The notes: a model not told the origin generated them from the sequence alone. A stretch of 64,000 nt of DNA from Anodontia alba (GCA_964016985.1 OZ024837.1:40301207-40365206), one strand, 5' to 3'; shown: positions 1-11,030, numbered from the stretch's first letter. A program made the numbers and translations.

Positions 1-2410
1 GTGGCAAACAGTATAAGCTACCTGTACAAATTTTACCGAATGTGTGACAAACAGTATAAACTACCTGCACAAATTTTACCGAATGTGTGACAAACAGTAT
101 TAGCTACCTGTACAAATTTTACCGAATGAGTGGCAAACAGTATTAGCTACCTGCACAAATTCGACCGAATGTGTGACAAACAGTATTAGCTACCTGTACA
201 AATTTTATCGAATGTGTGGCAAACAGTATAAGCTACCTGTACAAATTATACCGAATGTGTGACAAACAGTATAAGCTACCTGTACAAATTTTACCGAATG
301 TGTGACAAACAGTATTAGCTACCTGTACAAATTTTACCGAATGAGAGGCAAACAGTATAAGCTACCTGTACAAATTTTACCGAATGTGTGACAAACAGTA
401 TTAGCTACCCGTACAAATTTTACCGAATGTGTGACAAACAGTATAAGCTACCTGTACAAATTTAACCGAATGAGTGACAAACAGTATAAGCTACCTGTAC
501 ACATTTTACCGAATGAGTGACAAACAGTATAAGCTACCTGCACAAATTTGACCGAATGTGTGATAAACAGTACAAGCTACCAGTACAAATTTTACCGAAT
601 GTGTGACAAACAGTATAAGCTACCTGTACAAATTTTACCGAATGTGTGGCAAACAGTATAAGCTACCTGTACAAATTATACCGAATGTGTGACAAACAGT
701 ATAAGCTACATGTACAAATTTTACCGAATGTGTGGCAAACAGTATAAGCTACCTGTACAAATTTTACCGAATGAGTGACAAACAGTATAAGCTGCCTGTA
801 CAAATTTTACCGAATGTGTGACAACCAGTATAAGCTACCTGCACAAATTTTACCGAATGTGTGATAAACAGTATAAGCTACCTGTACAAATTTTACCGAA
901 TGTGTGGCAAACAGTATAAGCTACCCGTACAAATTATACCGAATGTGTGACAAACAGTATAAGCTACCTGTACAAATTTTACCGAATGTGTGGCAAACAG
1001 TATTAGCTACCTGTACAAATTTTACCGAATGAGTGACAAACAGTATAAGCTACCTGTACAAATTTTACCGAATGTGTGACAAACAGTATTAGCTACCTGT
1101 ACAAATTTTACCGAATGTGTGACAAACAGTATAAGCTACCTGTACAAATTTTACCGAATGAGTGACAAACAGTATAAGCTACCTGTACAAATTTTACTGA
1201 ATGAGTGACAAACAGTATAAGCTACCTGCACAAATTTGTCCGAATGTTTGACAAACAGTATAAGCTACCAGTACAAATTTTACCGAATGAGTGGCAAACA
1301 GTATAAGCTACCTGTACAAATTTTACCGAATGTGTGACAAACGGTATAAACTACCTGCACAAATTTTACGGAATGTGTGACAAACGGTATTAGCTACCTG
1401 TACAAATTTTACCGAATGAGTGGCAAACAGTATTAGCTACCTGCACAAATTTGACCGAATGTGTGGCAAACAGTATAAACTACCTGTACAAATTTTACCG
1501 AATGTGTGACAAACAGTATTAGCTACCTGTACAAATTTTACCGAATGTGTGACAAACAGTATAAACTACCTCTACAAATTTGACCGAATGTGTGACAAAC
1601 AGTATTAGCTACCTGTACAAATTTTACCGAATGTGTGACAAACAGTATAAGCTACCTGTACAAATTTTACCGAATGCGTGACAAACAGTATAAGCTACCT
1701 GCACAAATTTGACCGAATGAGTGACAAACAGTATAAGCTACCTGCGCAAATTTTACCGAATGTGTGACAAACAGTATAAGCTACCTGTACACATTTTACC
1801 GAATGAGTGACAAACAGTATAAGCTACCTGCACAAATTTGACCGAATGTGTGACAAACAGTATAAGCTACCTGTACAAATTTTACCGAATGTGTGGCAAA
1901 CAGTATAAGCTACCTGTACAAATTATACCGAATGTGTGACAAACAGTATAAGCTACATGTACAAATTTTACCGAATGTGTGGCAAACAGTATAAGCTACC
2001 TGTACAAATTTTACCGAATGAGTGACAAACAGTATAAGCTACCTGTACAAATTTGACCGAATGTGTGGCAAACAGTATAAGCTACCTGCACAAATTTCAC
2101 CGAATGTGTGACAAACAGTATAAGCTACCTGTACAAATTTGACCGAATGTGTGACAAACAGTATAAGCTACCTGTACAAATTTTACCGAATGTGTGACAA
2201 ACAGTACAAGCTACCTGTACAAATTTTACCGAATGTGTGATAAACAGTATAAGCTACCTGTACAAATTTTACCGAATGTGTGGCAAACAGTATAAGCTAC
2301 CTGCAAAAATTTGACCGAATGTGTGACAAACAGTATAAGCCACCTGTACAAATTTTACCGAATGTGTGGCAAACAGTATAAGGTACCTGTACAAATTTTA
2401 CCGAATGTGA
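1..2410. repeat. 43-bp tandem satellite array, about 56 copies, open at left edge
   Basis: A 43-bp unit repeats head to tail from the first base. Its recognisable blocks are GACAAACAGTATAAGCTACC and TGTACAAATTTTACCGAAT. Copies differ by scattered substitutions (GTGTGAC, GTGTGGC or GAGTGAC at one end; ATTTTACC, ATTATACC or ATTTGACC at the other). Some variant combinations recur many units apart, which suggests block (higher-order) duplication. The array decays at about 2405 into a different repeat. No open reading frame is maintained. It probably continues left of the window. Confidence 0.97.
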
Positions 2411-2446
2411 TGTAAACAGAGGAGACCTTGATCAGACGCCGCATTC

Positions 2447-2884
2447 TGCAATAAAGCCTCAATAACTCGAACACCGATTACTCGTTGACCATGGCTGATT
2501 CGAACTCGTTTTTAGTCCCAAGGAAATACTCTTGATAGCCGAAGAAAGCAAAGACTTACGGATATTTAGGGAACTTTTCTTTTTTATCATGAAATATATG
2601 TTGTGTGTACGGATATTTAGGGAACTTTTCTTTTTTATCATGAAATATATGTTGTGTGTACGGATATCATATGTTTTGTGTACTCATTAGAATCGCCTCG
2701 TCGAGGCGATTCTAATGAGAACACACAACATGAAATTTTATATAGAGGATCGTAAAAAAAAACCCCTAAAATATCGCTTTTGCTTCCTGACCTGGCACCA
2801 TGCTTGACCCTCAGTGGCTCGGACTACCCATATCCCGAACAAGTTTCCATGGTCCTATAAATGTTCGAGCCATTGGTTAAACTG
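2447..2884 (+). mobile_element. MITE family A (pogo-like), copy 1
   Basis: The ends are inverted: the left end reads CAATAAAGCCTCAATAACTC and the reverse complement of the right end reads CAGTTTAACCAATGGCTCG. A TA follows the right end. The centre (about 2680-2722) is a foldback of ATTAGAATCGCCTCG and its complement. A 51-bp segment at 2558-2608 is tandemly duplicated at 2609-2659. No transposase is encoded, so this is a non-autonomous element; the pogo/Tc1 assignment rests on TIR style and TA target. Confidence 0.8.
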
Positions 2885-3619
2885 TAGTTGCAAGTGTTTG
2901 GCCTGTTTCTAAAGTGTTTTTCTTTTTGCCTACTTTGATGCCAGAATTGGGAAAAATTTAATGTATAATTCAGACAATTCTGCATTACACGTACAAATTA
3001 CCAGCAGCTGTATATCTTGGGTGGTAGCTTTGAATAGTAAAATAGAAAATCATCGGACGTATAATGTAACTTTACATCTGCCGTGACCACAGATACTTGG
3101 GGTCAGTATAGCGTATACAGGCTAAAACTGATCTTTTGCATTTTTATCCTATTCTTAATGTTTGGTATTTTTACATTACTGAACAACCTGCGAAGTCAAA
3201 CTATGTTTTTCCCGTCTAAAAACACGTTTAAAAAAATATTTTTGCCAGAAAGGTATTAATATCAAACACAATACCTTTTTAGCATTTTTGTTTCAAACAT
3301 ACTACTTTATCGGATTTGCAAATCTCTCGGGAAATGCTTCCTGTATATGTTTGGTATTGTCTTGTTTTTTTGTTTTTTTTTTTTTTGTTTCTCTCTCTCT
3401 CTCTCTCTCTTCAATGTAAATTATTTCTGTCCGTTACAGTATGACTGAGAGGAATTTAGCATAGAAAAGATAATTTATTTCCTCAAGGTTTAAAACTTCC
3501 TCCTTTCGCTTTGTCTTGATTGTATCGATATTCAATACCCATTATATTGTTCATTACCCCTGAAAGGCCCGCTTCTTTAGGTACAGCCGATTACCATGTC
3601 ATTTGAAACCAAAAATTAT
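2885..3619. other. no gene recognised; short CT microsatellite
   Basis: AT-rich sequence in which I see no exon, known repeat or RNA gene. A T-run followed by a (CT)n tract lies at about 3366-3410. Confidence 0.5.
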
Positions 3620-3824
3620 GAGCCCCAAGATGGGAAAAGGTACCTCCTGACATGTGCGCCCAACGAAGACTCAAATCATCCTGTGCATGTGCGCAGTCTG
3701 ATCGGTATTTGTTGTTCGCATGACGAACTTTTGCATTGGCTATCCAAAATGCGCCCAGTGAAGATTCTGGTCAGACTGCTCGAATAAGAATCAGGCTGAC
3801 CTTAATCTTCGCTTGGCGCACATG

Positions 3825-3825
<1 letters not shown>
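3620..3825. mobile_element. MITE family K fragment
   Basis: Contains the motifs ACATGTGCGCCCAACGAAGA and its inverse near the far end (CTTCGCTTGGCGCACATGT). Internal blocks CCAGTGAAGATTCTGGTCAG and GCGCAGTCTGATC recur in copies at about 11.7, 15.4, 16.9, 18.4 and 19.9 kb. Two ORFs here (63 and 74 codons) fall entirely inside the repeat and are not genes. Confidence 0.65.
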
Positions 3826-3896
<71 letters not shown>

Positions 3897-3912
3897 GCGC
3901 GCGCGTGCGTGT
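3826..3912. repeat. (CA)n-(CG)n compound microsatellite
   Basis: A CA dinucleotide tract passes directly into alternating CG, then GTGCGTGTC. The alternating purine-pyrimidine run is a plausible Z-DNA former (inference). Confidence 0.97.
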
Positions 3913-4089
3913 CAGAGCACTTGGCAAGTTGAAGTAATAATTCTTCTTAATTCTCCATAAAAACAGAACTAATTAGAAGCACATTCTAAAGAGAAAATAG
4001 AATATAATTATGATTATGTTTTTTTTTATATAAAGAACTGAAGAATTAATCCCAAAAGCAACCTAAACAAAAGGGCCAAGATGGCCCTA

Positions 4090-4905
4090 TATCTCTCCCC
4101 TGATTACCAGACAAGTGTCGAGTCAGTTGGCATTTCGGTTCGAGAGAAAAAGTTCAATATAGATTTTCAAGATGGCGGCCATCTTGGATTTCCAATCAGA
4201 ATGATTTTAGATACTTTTAATCTATAAGTCACTTTGATATTTCCAAGGAGGTTTCCTATCAGTTGGCTTTTTGGTTCAGGATAAAAGGTTCAAATTTCGC
4301 TAGGGCTACCATCTAGGATTTACGATCAGAATAATTTTAGCTATCCTTTATCTACAAGTCACCCTGATACTTTCTTTCTGATCTACGAGTCACCCTGATG
4401 CGTCCTACCAAGTTTCAAGTCAACTGGCCTTTTGGTTTAGGAGAAGAAGCGAAAAATAGATTTTTAAGATGGCCGCCATCCTGGATTTTCGATCGGAACG
4501 ATTTTAGCTATTTTGATCTACAAGTCACCCCGAGTTCCTACCGAGTTTCAAGTCAATCGGCTCTTCGGTTCCTGAGAAAAAGCGAAAAATAGATTTTCAA
4601 GATGTCCGCCACGGCGGCCATCTTGGATTTCCGATCGAAACGATTTCAGCTATTTTTTTTTTTTTTTTTAGCTACAAGTCACCCCGATGTTTCCTACCAA
4701 GTTTCAAGTCAATTGGCCTTTTGTTTCTTGAGAAGAAACGAAAATAAATTTTCAAGATGGCGGCCATGCCAATTTTCAAGTCAGTTGGCCCAGGGGTGTA
4801 GGAGAAGTAGGCTTTTAAAGCAAATTGTTGACGCCGCACGACGGACGATGGATATAGACCGATCACAATAGCTCACCACTTCGTGCTCAGATGACCTAAC
4901 AAGTC
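4090..4905 (+). repeat. Tandem-repeat element, unit about 145-150 bp
   Basis: Units share TTTCAAGATGGCGGCCATC, GATTTTAGCTATTTT and ACCAAGTTTCAAGTCAATTG. Copies start near 4168, 4310 (degenerate), 4466, 4600 and 4755. The block ends in a CGCACGACGGACGATGGA-type segment and GATCACAATAGCTCACC, a tail style also seen at 6.2 and 33.2 kb. ORFs in it are shadows of the repeat. Confidence 0.8.
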
Positions 4906-5118
4906 CTGTAGGCGCGTATTGATTATAAATCTTGGGTTTTGTTTTCAAATCATTCAGGAGAAATATGATGCTTCTTCTTTCTTTCATCAAATAGTCCATT
5001 TAAACCAGTCATCAACCTCCCCATGGACTTATAACAGCTCTATTACCCTTTTTCATCAGCGATATATTTAACCTTTACTATTCTCGGGACAAATACAACA
5101 GGACAAATTGATTATTAT

Positions 5119-5557
5119 AGCCCCGCTTTGAGAGAGCGGGGAGGGGCTATACTGGATTTGCCCAATCCTTCTTTTAGTCTGTCTTTCTGTTCTTCTGTCA
5201 TTCCGAAACCACTTCTGATGAAAAGTTGCGTTACACTTTTCCCGGCACTTTTCTTAGTAAGTGTGAAGTGTAGAGCTGAAAGTTAGTACACTCTTGGACA
5301 GTGAGTGGATGTGTTGTGTATACCAGAATCATGCTGCTTCTAGTACTTATCCCAGTCAGCATTCTACGTAAATCTATATCGGGCCGTCATCGGCCCGTCA
5401 GGGTAGCTGACGGGCCGATGACGGCCCGATGTACATTTACGTAGAATGCTAGCTGGGATATATGTTCGTTTATCTCTTCATTTTATTTATTGTTTATTTA
5501 TTTGTTTTGCTGTCTCCAGTTTTCTGGTACTAACTGATAATATGTAGCGGGGCTAAA
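5119..5557. mobile_element. TIR element TAGCCCCGCT...AGCGGGGCTA with nested palindrome
   Basis: The left end has TATAGCCCCGCT and the right end AGCGGGGCTAAA, an inverted pair about 440 bp apart. The family E palindrome (5350-5458) sits inside it. No coding capacity seen. Confidence 0.5.
5350..5458. mobile_element. Palindromic MITE family E, copy 1
   Basis: Near-perfect foldback: TCCCAGTCAGCATTCTACGT at the left, ACGTAGAATGCTAGCTGGGA at the right, with GGGCCGTCATCGGCCCGTCA in the arm. TA dinucleotides flank both ends (5348-5349 and 5459-5460), consistent with a TA target duplication. Further copies lie at 6434, 7434, 15218, 20462 and 28058. Confidence 0.85.
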
Positions 5558-5659
5558 GTCAGAGCTTCTGACAGCATTAGAGTTTTCTTATTTACCCAGA
5601 AAACAGGATTTTACAGGACAGAAATGTCATAAAGTAGAGTAAGAGTAGAATAGCAGAAG

Positions 5660-6220
5660 GATAAGATGTCTCCTGGGAGGAGATGTCGTTTAAAGGTTTT
5701 TTCTATGTTTAGCTCTAGAGGCCATTTTGTTTAGCGGAGCAGAACCATTTTAAAAATTTTGGTAAAGGGGCATGAGAGGAACATTTCTGTGAAATTATTT
5801 TGAAATCGGGCCATTGACCTGGGAGAAGATGTCGTTTAAAGGTTTTTCTATTTTTAGCTCTGCGGCCATCTTGTTTAGCGGAGCGAAACCAGTTAGGCAT
5901 TTTGATAGAGGGTCATCTAAGGAACATTTTTGTAAAATTATTTCAAAATCCATTCAGTGGCCTAGGAGGAGATGTCATTTTAAAGTTTTTCTATTTTTAG
6001 CTCTGGTGGCCATTTTGTTCAGTGGAGCGGAACCTTTTAGGCCATTTTGGTAGAGGGTCACCCAAGGAACATTCCTGTAAAATTATTTCAAAATCCATTC
6101 ACCGGTTTAGGAGGAAATGTCTTTTAAGTAAATTGTTGACAGACGGACGACGCACGACGGACGACGCACGACGACCGGTCACAAAAGTTCACCTTGAGCC
6201 TTTGGCTCAGGTGAGCTAAA
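5660..6220 (+). repeat. Tandem-repeat element, unit about 145 bp
   Basis: Units start AGGAGATGTCGTTTAAAGG near 5677, 5823, 5967 and 6111. They carry GGCCATTTTGTTTAGCGGAG and AAGGAACATTCCTGTAAAAT. The block ends in a CG-rich GACGGACGACGCACGACGG tract and TTTGGCTCAGGTGAGCTAAA. Three ORFs overlap it; each restates the repeat, so they are rejected as genes. Confidence 0.85.
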
Positions 6221-6341
6221 AACAGAATAGCAAACTGTATATCTTGATGAGACGGATCCTAACGAGCCGTCTCATCTGGATCTACACTGTTTGCACAGGT
6301 ATCTGTTTTGGTCTGCAGAGCTAAAAGGGTAAATACCGTTA

Positions 6342-6774
6342 CAGAGTCGAACTTCGACTGCTCATACATCTTTGGGACCCTGGAAATTTGTTCTGGACAT
6401 GGGTAGTTCGAGCCACTGAGGGTTAATCATAGTCCCAGTGAGCATTCTTTATAAATCTGTAGCTGACGGGCCGATAACGGCCCGCTATAGATTTATAAAG
6501 AATGCTAGCTGGGGTGCCAGGTCATGTGGAAAAATGGGTATAATTTAGGGTTGTCTTCGATCTTATAGAAAATAATGGTGTGTTGAGTGTTCTCCTAATA
6601 ATCGCCTCGATGAGGCGATTCTAATGAGTACAAATAACATTTTTTCATAATAAAATAAGACAATTTCCCTAAAATATCCCTAAATATTTGTTTTTTTGAG
6701 AGAACTCAAAAAACGAATTCGAATCAGCCACGGTAAACGAGCTATTGGTGTTCGAGTCATTGAGGTTTTTACTG
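6342..6774 (-). mobile_element. MITE family A, copy 2 (reverse), with nested family E
   Basis: Same ends as the 2447 copy, read on the minus strand (GTTCGAGTCATTGAGG at right, AGTCGAACTTCGACTG at left). The central foldback ATCGCCTCGATGAGGCGAT is at about 6600. The element is interrupted after GGGTTAATCATAG and resumes at TGCCAGGTCATG; the insert is the family E palindrome. Confidence 0.8.
6434..6513. mobile_element. Palindromic MITE family E, copy 2, inserted in family A
   Basis: CCCAGTGAGCATTCTTTATA to TATAAAGAATGCTAGCTGGG, a shortened foldback. Removing it rejoins the family A host sequence. Confidence 0.8.
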
Positions 6775-6790
6775 TGCTTAAAATAAGATA

Positions 6791-7113
6791 CCGTATTCTA
6801 CCTAATTACCGCACCGTGCGCTTAGTTTTTTGTTTCCTTTTTTTTTAATTACTGGAAAAAAAAGATCAGCAAAGGACTTATCTAATAATGCTTATGCGAT
6901 GTTTTTGTGTTTTTTTTTCTGATTTTTTTTTATATATAAGCATTTGTTGTGGATACTCATTTGAATTGCATCGACTTGCAATTCAAATGAGTATCCCACA
7001 ACATATCTTTTATAAAGAAGTAGACAAAAAGTACACTGGCTGCTATCAGAAGACTGTGAAATTGTTTGACTGTGCACTTATAGGGGTATGTGCGGTAATT
7101 AGGTCGAATACGG
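6791..7113. mobile_element. MITE family D, copy 1, TA-flanked
   Basis: TIRs CCGTATTCTACCTAATTACC (left) and, complemented, CCGTATTCGACCTAATTACC (right), each bordered by TA. The central foldback is TTGTGGATACTCATTTGAAT with its complement, centred near 6973. Two ORFs of 61 and 77 codons lie wholly within it and are not genes. Confidence 0.85.
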
Positions 7114-7207
7114 TAAGATAGCCACCACACAAATAATCACCATCCGTTAAGCAAATTAGTTCCCAAAACGTCATTCAAAGCCTGATAAGCCTTGACAGAA
7201 CACTCCC

Positions 7208-7424
7208 TAGACTGGCTCCAGTCTCTAGTGACTAAATATTTTTCTCATATTCCTGTTTGATAATCCACCCACAAAAATAAAACCAAAAAAATATCATGAC
7301 TATAAAGGCTGGTCTCTGGTGACCAGCCTTTATAGTCTTGACATTACTTTGGTTTTATTTTAGTGGATAATTAAACAGATTATAAGAAAAAAATATTTAG
7401 TCACTGAAGACTTGAGCCAGTCTA
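7208..7424. mobile_element. Mutator-like MITE family G, copy 1, 9-bp TSD
   Basis: Very long TIRs (about 100 bp) make almost the whole element a foldback: TAGACTGGCTCCAGTCTC at the left and AAGACTTGAGCCAGTCTA at the right. The 9-mer AACACTCCC flanks both sides (7199-7207 and 7425-7433). Long TIRs plus a 9-bp target duplication are typical of the Mutator superfamily; no transposase is present. Confidence 0.85.
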
Positions 7425-7433
7425 AACACTCCC

Positions 7434-7502
7434 CAGTTAGCATTCTGCTGTGTCGGGCCGACAACCATGCAACCGGGCCACTATAGATTTAAACAGAGTG
7501 TC
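7434..7502. mobile_element. Family E palindrome, degenerate copy
   Basis: Begins CCAGTTAGCATTCTG and carries GTCGGGCCG and GCCACTATAGATTTA. It is shorter and more decayed than the other copies. Confidence 0.55.
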
Positions 7503-7741
7503 AATGAGTTACTCTACTTTCAAAATCTTTCAGAAAGTCGTTTTTTGCCTGGCGCGTTACCCAGAAAATGCAAAATCTTTTACCATAACGTCAGTGGATA
7601 ACGTCATGTCATAACACGTTACATAACATTTTGGTGGGAACAAGTAACGTCATGACTATGTCCATGTCAACCATGCATTTTCTGTTGAACAATTTTCAAC
7701 TTTAAAGGCGATAAAATCCAAATGATAAACAGAATCTTAGA

Positions 7742-7818
7742 CTCGTGGTCATTTCATATGGAATTTATGAAACTCGCCGAAGGCTCGTTTCATAAATTTC
7801 ATATGAAATGACCACGAG
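7742..7818. repeat. Perfect-looking inverted repeat (hairpin)
   Basis: CTCGTGGTCATTTCATATG ... CATATGAAATGACCACGAG, with ATTTATGAAAC inside the left arm and GTTTCATAAAT inside the right, and a short CGAAGGC loop. Arms are about 35 bp with one or two mismatches. No other copy was seen in the window. Confidence 0.8.
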
Positions 7819-8184
7819 TGTAAGATCCTCAATTTGTCGTAGTTACCTACGCAAACACAATTTTATTCAATTTACAAAATGGTTTAAAAATCGAATGTTT
7901 TACTTTTTTCCATTGTAAATATGGCTGTAAATTATGAAAAAAAAAAACAACAACCCAAAAAACATTGCTTTCAAGGGTCATTCTTTTAGAATTTATCTAT
8001 ATTAGGAATTCCGTATTTACCCCCAAATACTCCAGCAAACAGTAAAGACCGAGACTAACCGGCTCGATCAGGGTCCACACTGTTTGCAATTCCGTCAATA
8101 TGATAAGACACACTATTTGATAGTCCAGTGACCTTGTTCAAATGTTTAGACTATTACGACAGAGGATTTCCTTTTTGTCACGTG
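7819..8184. other. no gene recognised
   Basis: AT-rich sequence with a short A-tract near 7938. Nothing with coding or RNA signature was seen. Confidence 0.4.
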
Positions 8185-8445
8185 TCAAGTATTGAGTACA
8201 CGTTGAGTATCGAGTCAAAATTGTCAGTATCTAGCTGTAAAAGTCGAGTATCGACTTCAAATGGTCGCGTATCGAGTTAAGTCGGTCGAGCATCGAGTAA
8301 AAGTAGTCGAGTATCAAGTTCAAATTATCTAGTGGTGAGTTAATGTGGTCGAGTATCGCGTTGTATTGGTCGAGTATAAAATTGTCGAGTATTAAGTTAA
8401 ATTGGTCAAGTATCGAGTTTAATTGGTTGAGGATCGAGTTGAAAT
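8185..8445 (+). repeat. Degenerate about 20-bp minisatellite (GTCGAGTATCGAGTT)
   Basis: The word GTCGAGTATCGAGTT, followed by 4-7 variable bases (AAATTG, AAGTCG), recurs about twelve times with drift. No reading frame is kept. Confidence 0.85.
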
Positions 8446-8599
8446 GATAAGGAGAGAGGCTGTCCGACTAAAAGGGGATACGGCTTATCATTCTTTTTTT
8501 TTTTTTTTTTGTTGTTGTTGTTTTCTTTTTATACTGAGCCCATTGTTAATGTTTTCGCTTCCAACGTATTTGCCTTAAGTGTTAGGTCAGCCAGGTCTG

Positions 8600-8770
8600 A
8601 GCAAACAATGTAGACCCTGATCAGACGCCTAGAGCTACACGCAGCGTCTGATCAGGGTCTACACTGTTTGCCACTTATCCAGCAGTTTTTTTGACAGATA
8701 AACATGAAATGAAATGGACATGTTCAAATTTTGGATAAGTATGGTAAGGAGTTAAGGTGTCCCAATATCC
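8600..8770 (+). mobile_element. Foldback repeat family J (CAAACAGTGTAGACCCTGAT)
   Basis: A hairpin of GTAGACCCTGATCAGACGC and its complement, flanked by CAAACA and TGTTTGCCAC. Right of it is the family flank TTCAAATTTTGGATAAGTATGGTAAGGAG. Copies or halves recur at about 16.2, 27.6, 36.5, 40.1, 41.9, 47.7, 51.2, 52.9 and 61.9 kb. Confidence 0.7.
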
Positions 8771-8822
8771 AGGTTAGATATGATGGTCATAAGCATATAA
8801 CTTATAGTAAAATTCCACTATA

Positions 8823-9069
8823 ATTACGAAAACACGCCTATTCAAATATATAGAAAATTTCATCTCAAAAACTGAACATTTTCAGATAAAAAAAACTCTG
8901 ATATTTTTTTCATATTTCTGCTCAAAACACAGATTGTGGGTACTCGTTAGAACCGCCTCACCGAGGCGGTTCTAACGAATACCCACAATCTATGTTTTTG
9001 AGAGAAATAAGAAAAATAATGTATACCCCTGTAAACCCCAGTTTTACTATATAAAAGTGGGGTTTAAGG
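8823..9069 (+). mobile_element. MITE family B, copy 1, cut by assembly gap
   Basis: Starts ATTACGAAAACACGCCTATT. Its centre is the foldback GTACTCGTTAGAACCGCCTC and complement (about 8940-8990). It then has the internal hairpin ACCCCAGTTTTACTATATA...GTGGGGTTTAA, and it runs into Ns where the right TIR should be. Confidence 0.85.
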
Positions 9070-9269
9070 NNNNNNNNNNNNNNNNNNNNNNNNNNNNNNN
9101 NNNNNNNNNNNNNNNNNNNNNNNNNNNNNNNNNNNNNNNNNNNNNNNNNNNNNNNNNNNNNNNNNNNNNNNNNNNNNNNNNNNNNNNNNNNNNNNNNNNN
9201 NNNNNNNNNNNNNNNNNNNNNNNNNNNNNNNNNNNNNNNNNNNNNNNNNNNNNNNNNNNNNNNNNNNNN
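9070..9269. other. Assembly gap, 200 N
   Basis: Exactly 200 consecutive N, probably a fixed-size scaffold gap of unknown true length. It separates family B on the left from the right half of a family C palindrome on the right. ORFs spanning the Ns are artefacts. Confidence 1.
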
Positions 9270-9345
9270 TAATGAGTATCACAACATATGTCTTGTGAAA
9301 TAAAGAAAATATTATACAGATATCCCCTCTTATCTGGAGCTATGC
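9270..9345. mobile_element. Right half of MITE family C
   Basis: TAATGAGTATCACAACATATG followed by AAATAAAGAAAATAT and CCCCTCTTATCTGGAGCTAT is the right arm and end of family C. The left arm must lie in the gap. Confidence 0.65.
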
Positions 9346-9498
9346 AGAATAACAAGAAAATTCCATTTTGGATTGGCGAAAGCTGGTCTAAATAGCGGTT
9401 TGGTCTTGTTTTCGAGTTGACTTTTTAGCGGATTTTTTTTCTCTTGTATTTCCCAGAAAATAGGACTTGACTTTACATACAAATTTTCTCCAATGCAT

Positions 9499-9729
<231 letters not shown>

Positions 9730-9746
9730 AAGATTAAAGCAAGTAC

Positions 9747-9915
9747 TTTTGCATCATCGTCCTTAACTAATGCAATCAACATGTCAGCTATCTTCTCAGC
9801 GGATAGATTGAGTCCCGCTTCCTCCGACCCCGCCGCCGCCATGATTTCTTCCTTCGTCAGGAATCCGCTTTTGTCTTTGTCAAGTTTTCTAAACGCCCGA
9901 CGGAGTAGAATCTGT
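9747..9915 (-). CDS. EF-hand calcium-binding protein, exon 3 (third EF-hand)
   Basis: Minus-strand exon bounded by a CTTTCAG acceptor (9916-9917) and a GT donor (9745-9746). It starts in phase 2, completing the AA left by the exon at 14810-14904, and ends in phase 0. It encodes 56 codons plus one base. Residues [20 protein letters not shown] form a canonical EF-hand: in the loop [12 protein letters not shown], Asp 1, Asp 3, Ser 5, Gly 6, Leu 8 and Glu 12 all fit. A following helix ([19 protein letters not shown]) leads to an incomplete fourth hand that must finish in a further exon. That exon is not visible; it may lie in the 9070-9269 gap or left of the window. Known for the family: such loops bind Ca2+. 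The exact orthologue is not identified; calmodulin-like, troponin C-like and calcyphosin-like proteins are all possible. Confidence 0.88.
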
Positions 9916-10163
9916 CTGAAAGCACAGAAAGAGACATACATGTACATGTAAATTCAGTAAAACTTAGACTAGCTGCTAATCTGATAATAAAAGTATGAAC
10001 ATTTTTGTTAATCATTAAAAGGTTATCAACTTGTTGCAAGAGTCACCAGGCGTTGAAATTGAGAAAGAAGAGTAGATTAGCTATACAACTATTATACTGT
10101 TCATTTTAACGCAAATAGATGATTTTGTATCCATATTATTCAATTTAACGCCAAGTGGCTAGG

Positions 10164-10450
10164 CAAGATAAAACTCAATGACTCGAACACCGATGGCTCG
10201 TTTATCGTGGCTGATTCAAATTCGTTTTTGAGTCCCTAGGATATTCTTCCGCTAGCTCAAGAAAACAAATATTTATATATATTTGAGGGACATTTCTTAT
10301 GTACCAAATAATGTATGTTGTTTGTAATGAGAATCGCCTCATCGAGGCGATTCTAATGAGTACACTCAACATACCATCATTTTATAGAAGACTGGAAAGA
10401 AATCATTTGCCTCCTGACCTGACGCTATGATTAACACTTAGAGGTTCGAT
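10164..10450 (+). mobile_element. MITE family A, copy 3, right end degraded
   Basis: Left end AAACTCAATGACTCGAACAC, GTTTATCGTGGCTGATTC, then the central foldback ATCGCCTCATCGAGGCGAT near 10340. The right end stops after TGATTAACACTTAGAGGTTC, short of the normal TIR. Confidence 0.8.
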
Positions 10451-10462
10451 CTACGATGGATC

Positions 10463-11030
10463 TCGGGGGGTGGGGTGGGGAAGGGGGGGGGGGGGGGGGG
10501 AGGGGGTAACTTCCTATATATGGCATAGTACGGATGTGCGTGCCGAATGGCCCCCTTTTTCAGCGCTGCCAGATATATGATTGGCCCCCTTTTTTGACAA
10601 AAAGTATATGACTGACCAAATTTTTCTTGATTGGTATATGAAAGGCCCCACTTTTTCTGACATTCCGGTATATGCACATATTTTTCACCCAGAGATTTTT
10701 GAGGCTGCTTGTCTCTTAGTATTCAATGAAATGACTGCATTATTTGCCTAACTACCAGCAATAAATCATATATTATTTTTCTTATTTCTGCTTAAAACAT
10801 AGATTGTGGGTTCTCGTTAGAACCGCCTCGACGAGACAAAAAATCAACGGGCAGTATATGAATGGATCATTATTTCAGATGATCTAGTATATGAATGGGT
10901 CCGTTTTTTCAAAGGCCAGGTATATGAATGGGGTAGGTTTCGAAATACTGGCTCGCATACCCGTACCAAAATTACCCCCAAGTTACCCCCCCCCCCCACC
11001 CCCCCCCCCCCCCCCCCCCACACACACACA
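10463..11030. repeat. Foldback with G-run and C-run arms
   Basis: The left arm is a G-rich tract (10467-10507) followed by TAACTTCCTATATATGGC and repeated TATATGA words. The right arm has repeated AGTATATGAATGG words, then AAGTTACCCCCC and a C-run (about 10984-11019) leading to CACACACA. Between them (10781-10837) is a piece of family B (AACATAGATTGTGGGTTCTC). The polypurine and polypyrimidine arms are inverted relative to each other. Confidence 0.6.

Noticed and set aside
1..2410. Possible CRISPR array from regular short repeats
   Set aside because: Units are contiguous with no unique spacers, in a eukaryotic context; it is a satellite.
9070..9269. ORFs across the N block
   Set aside because: Translation of unknown bases.
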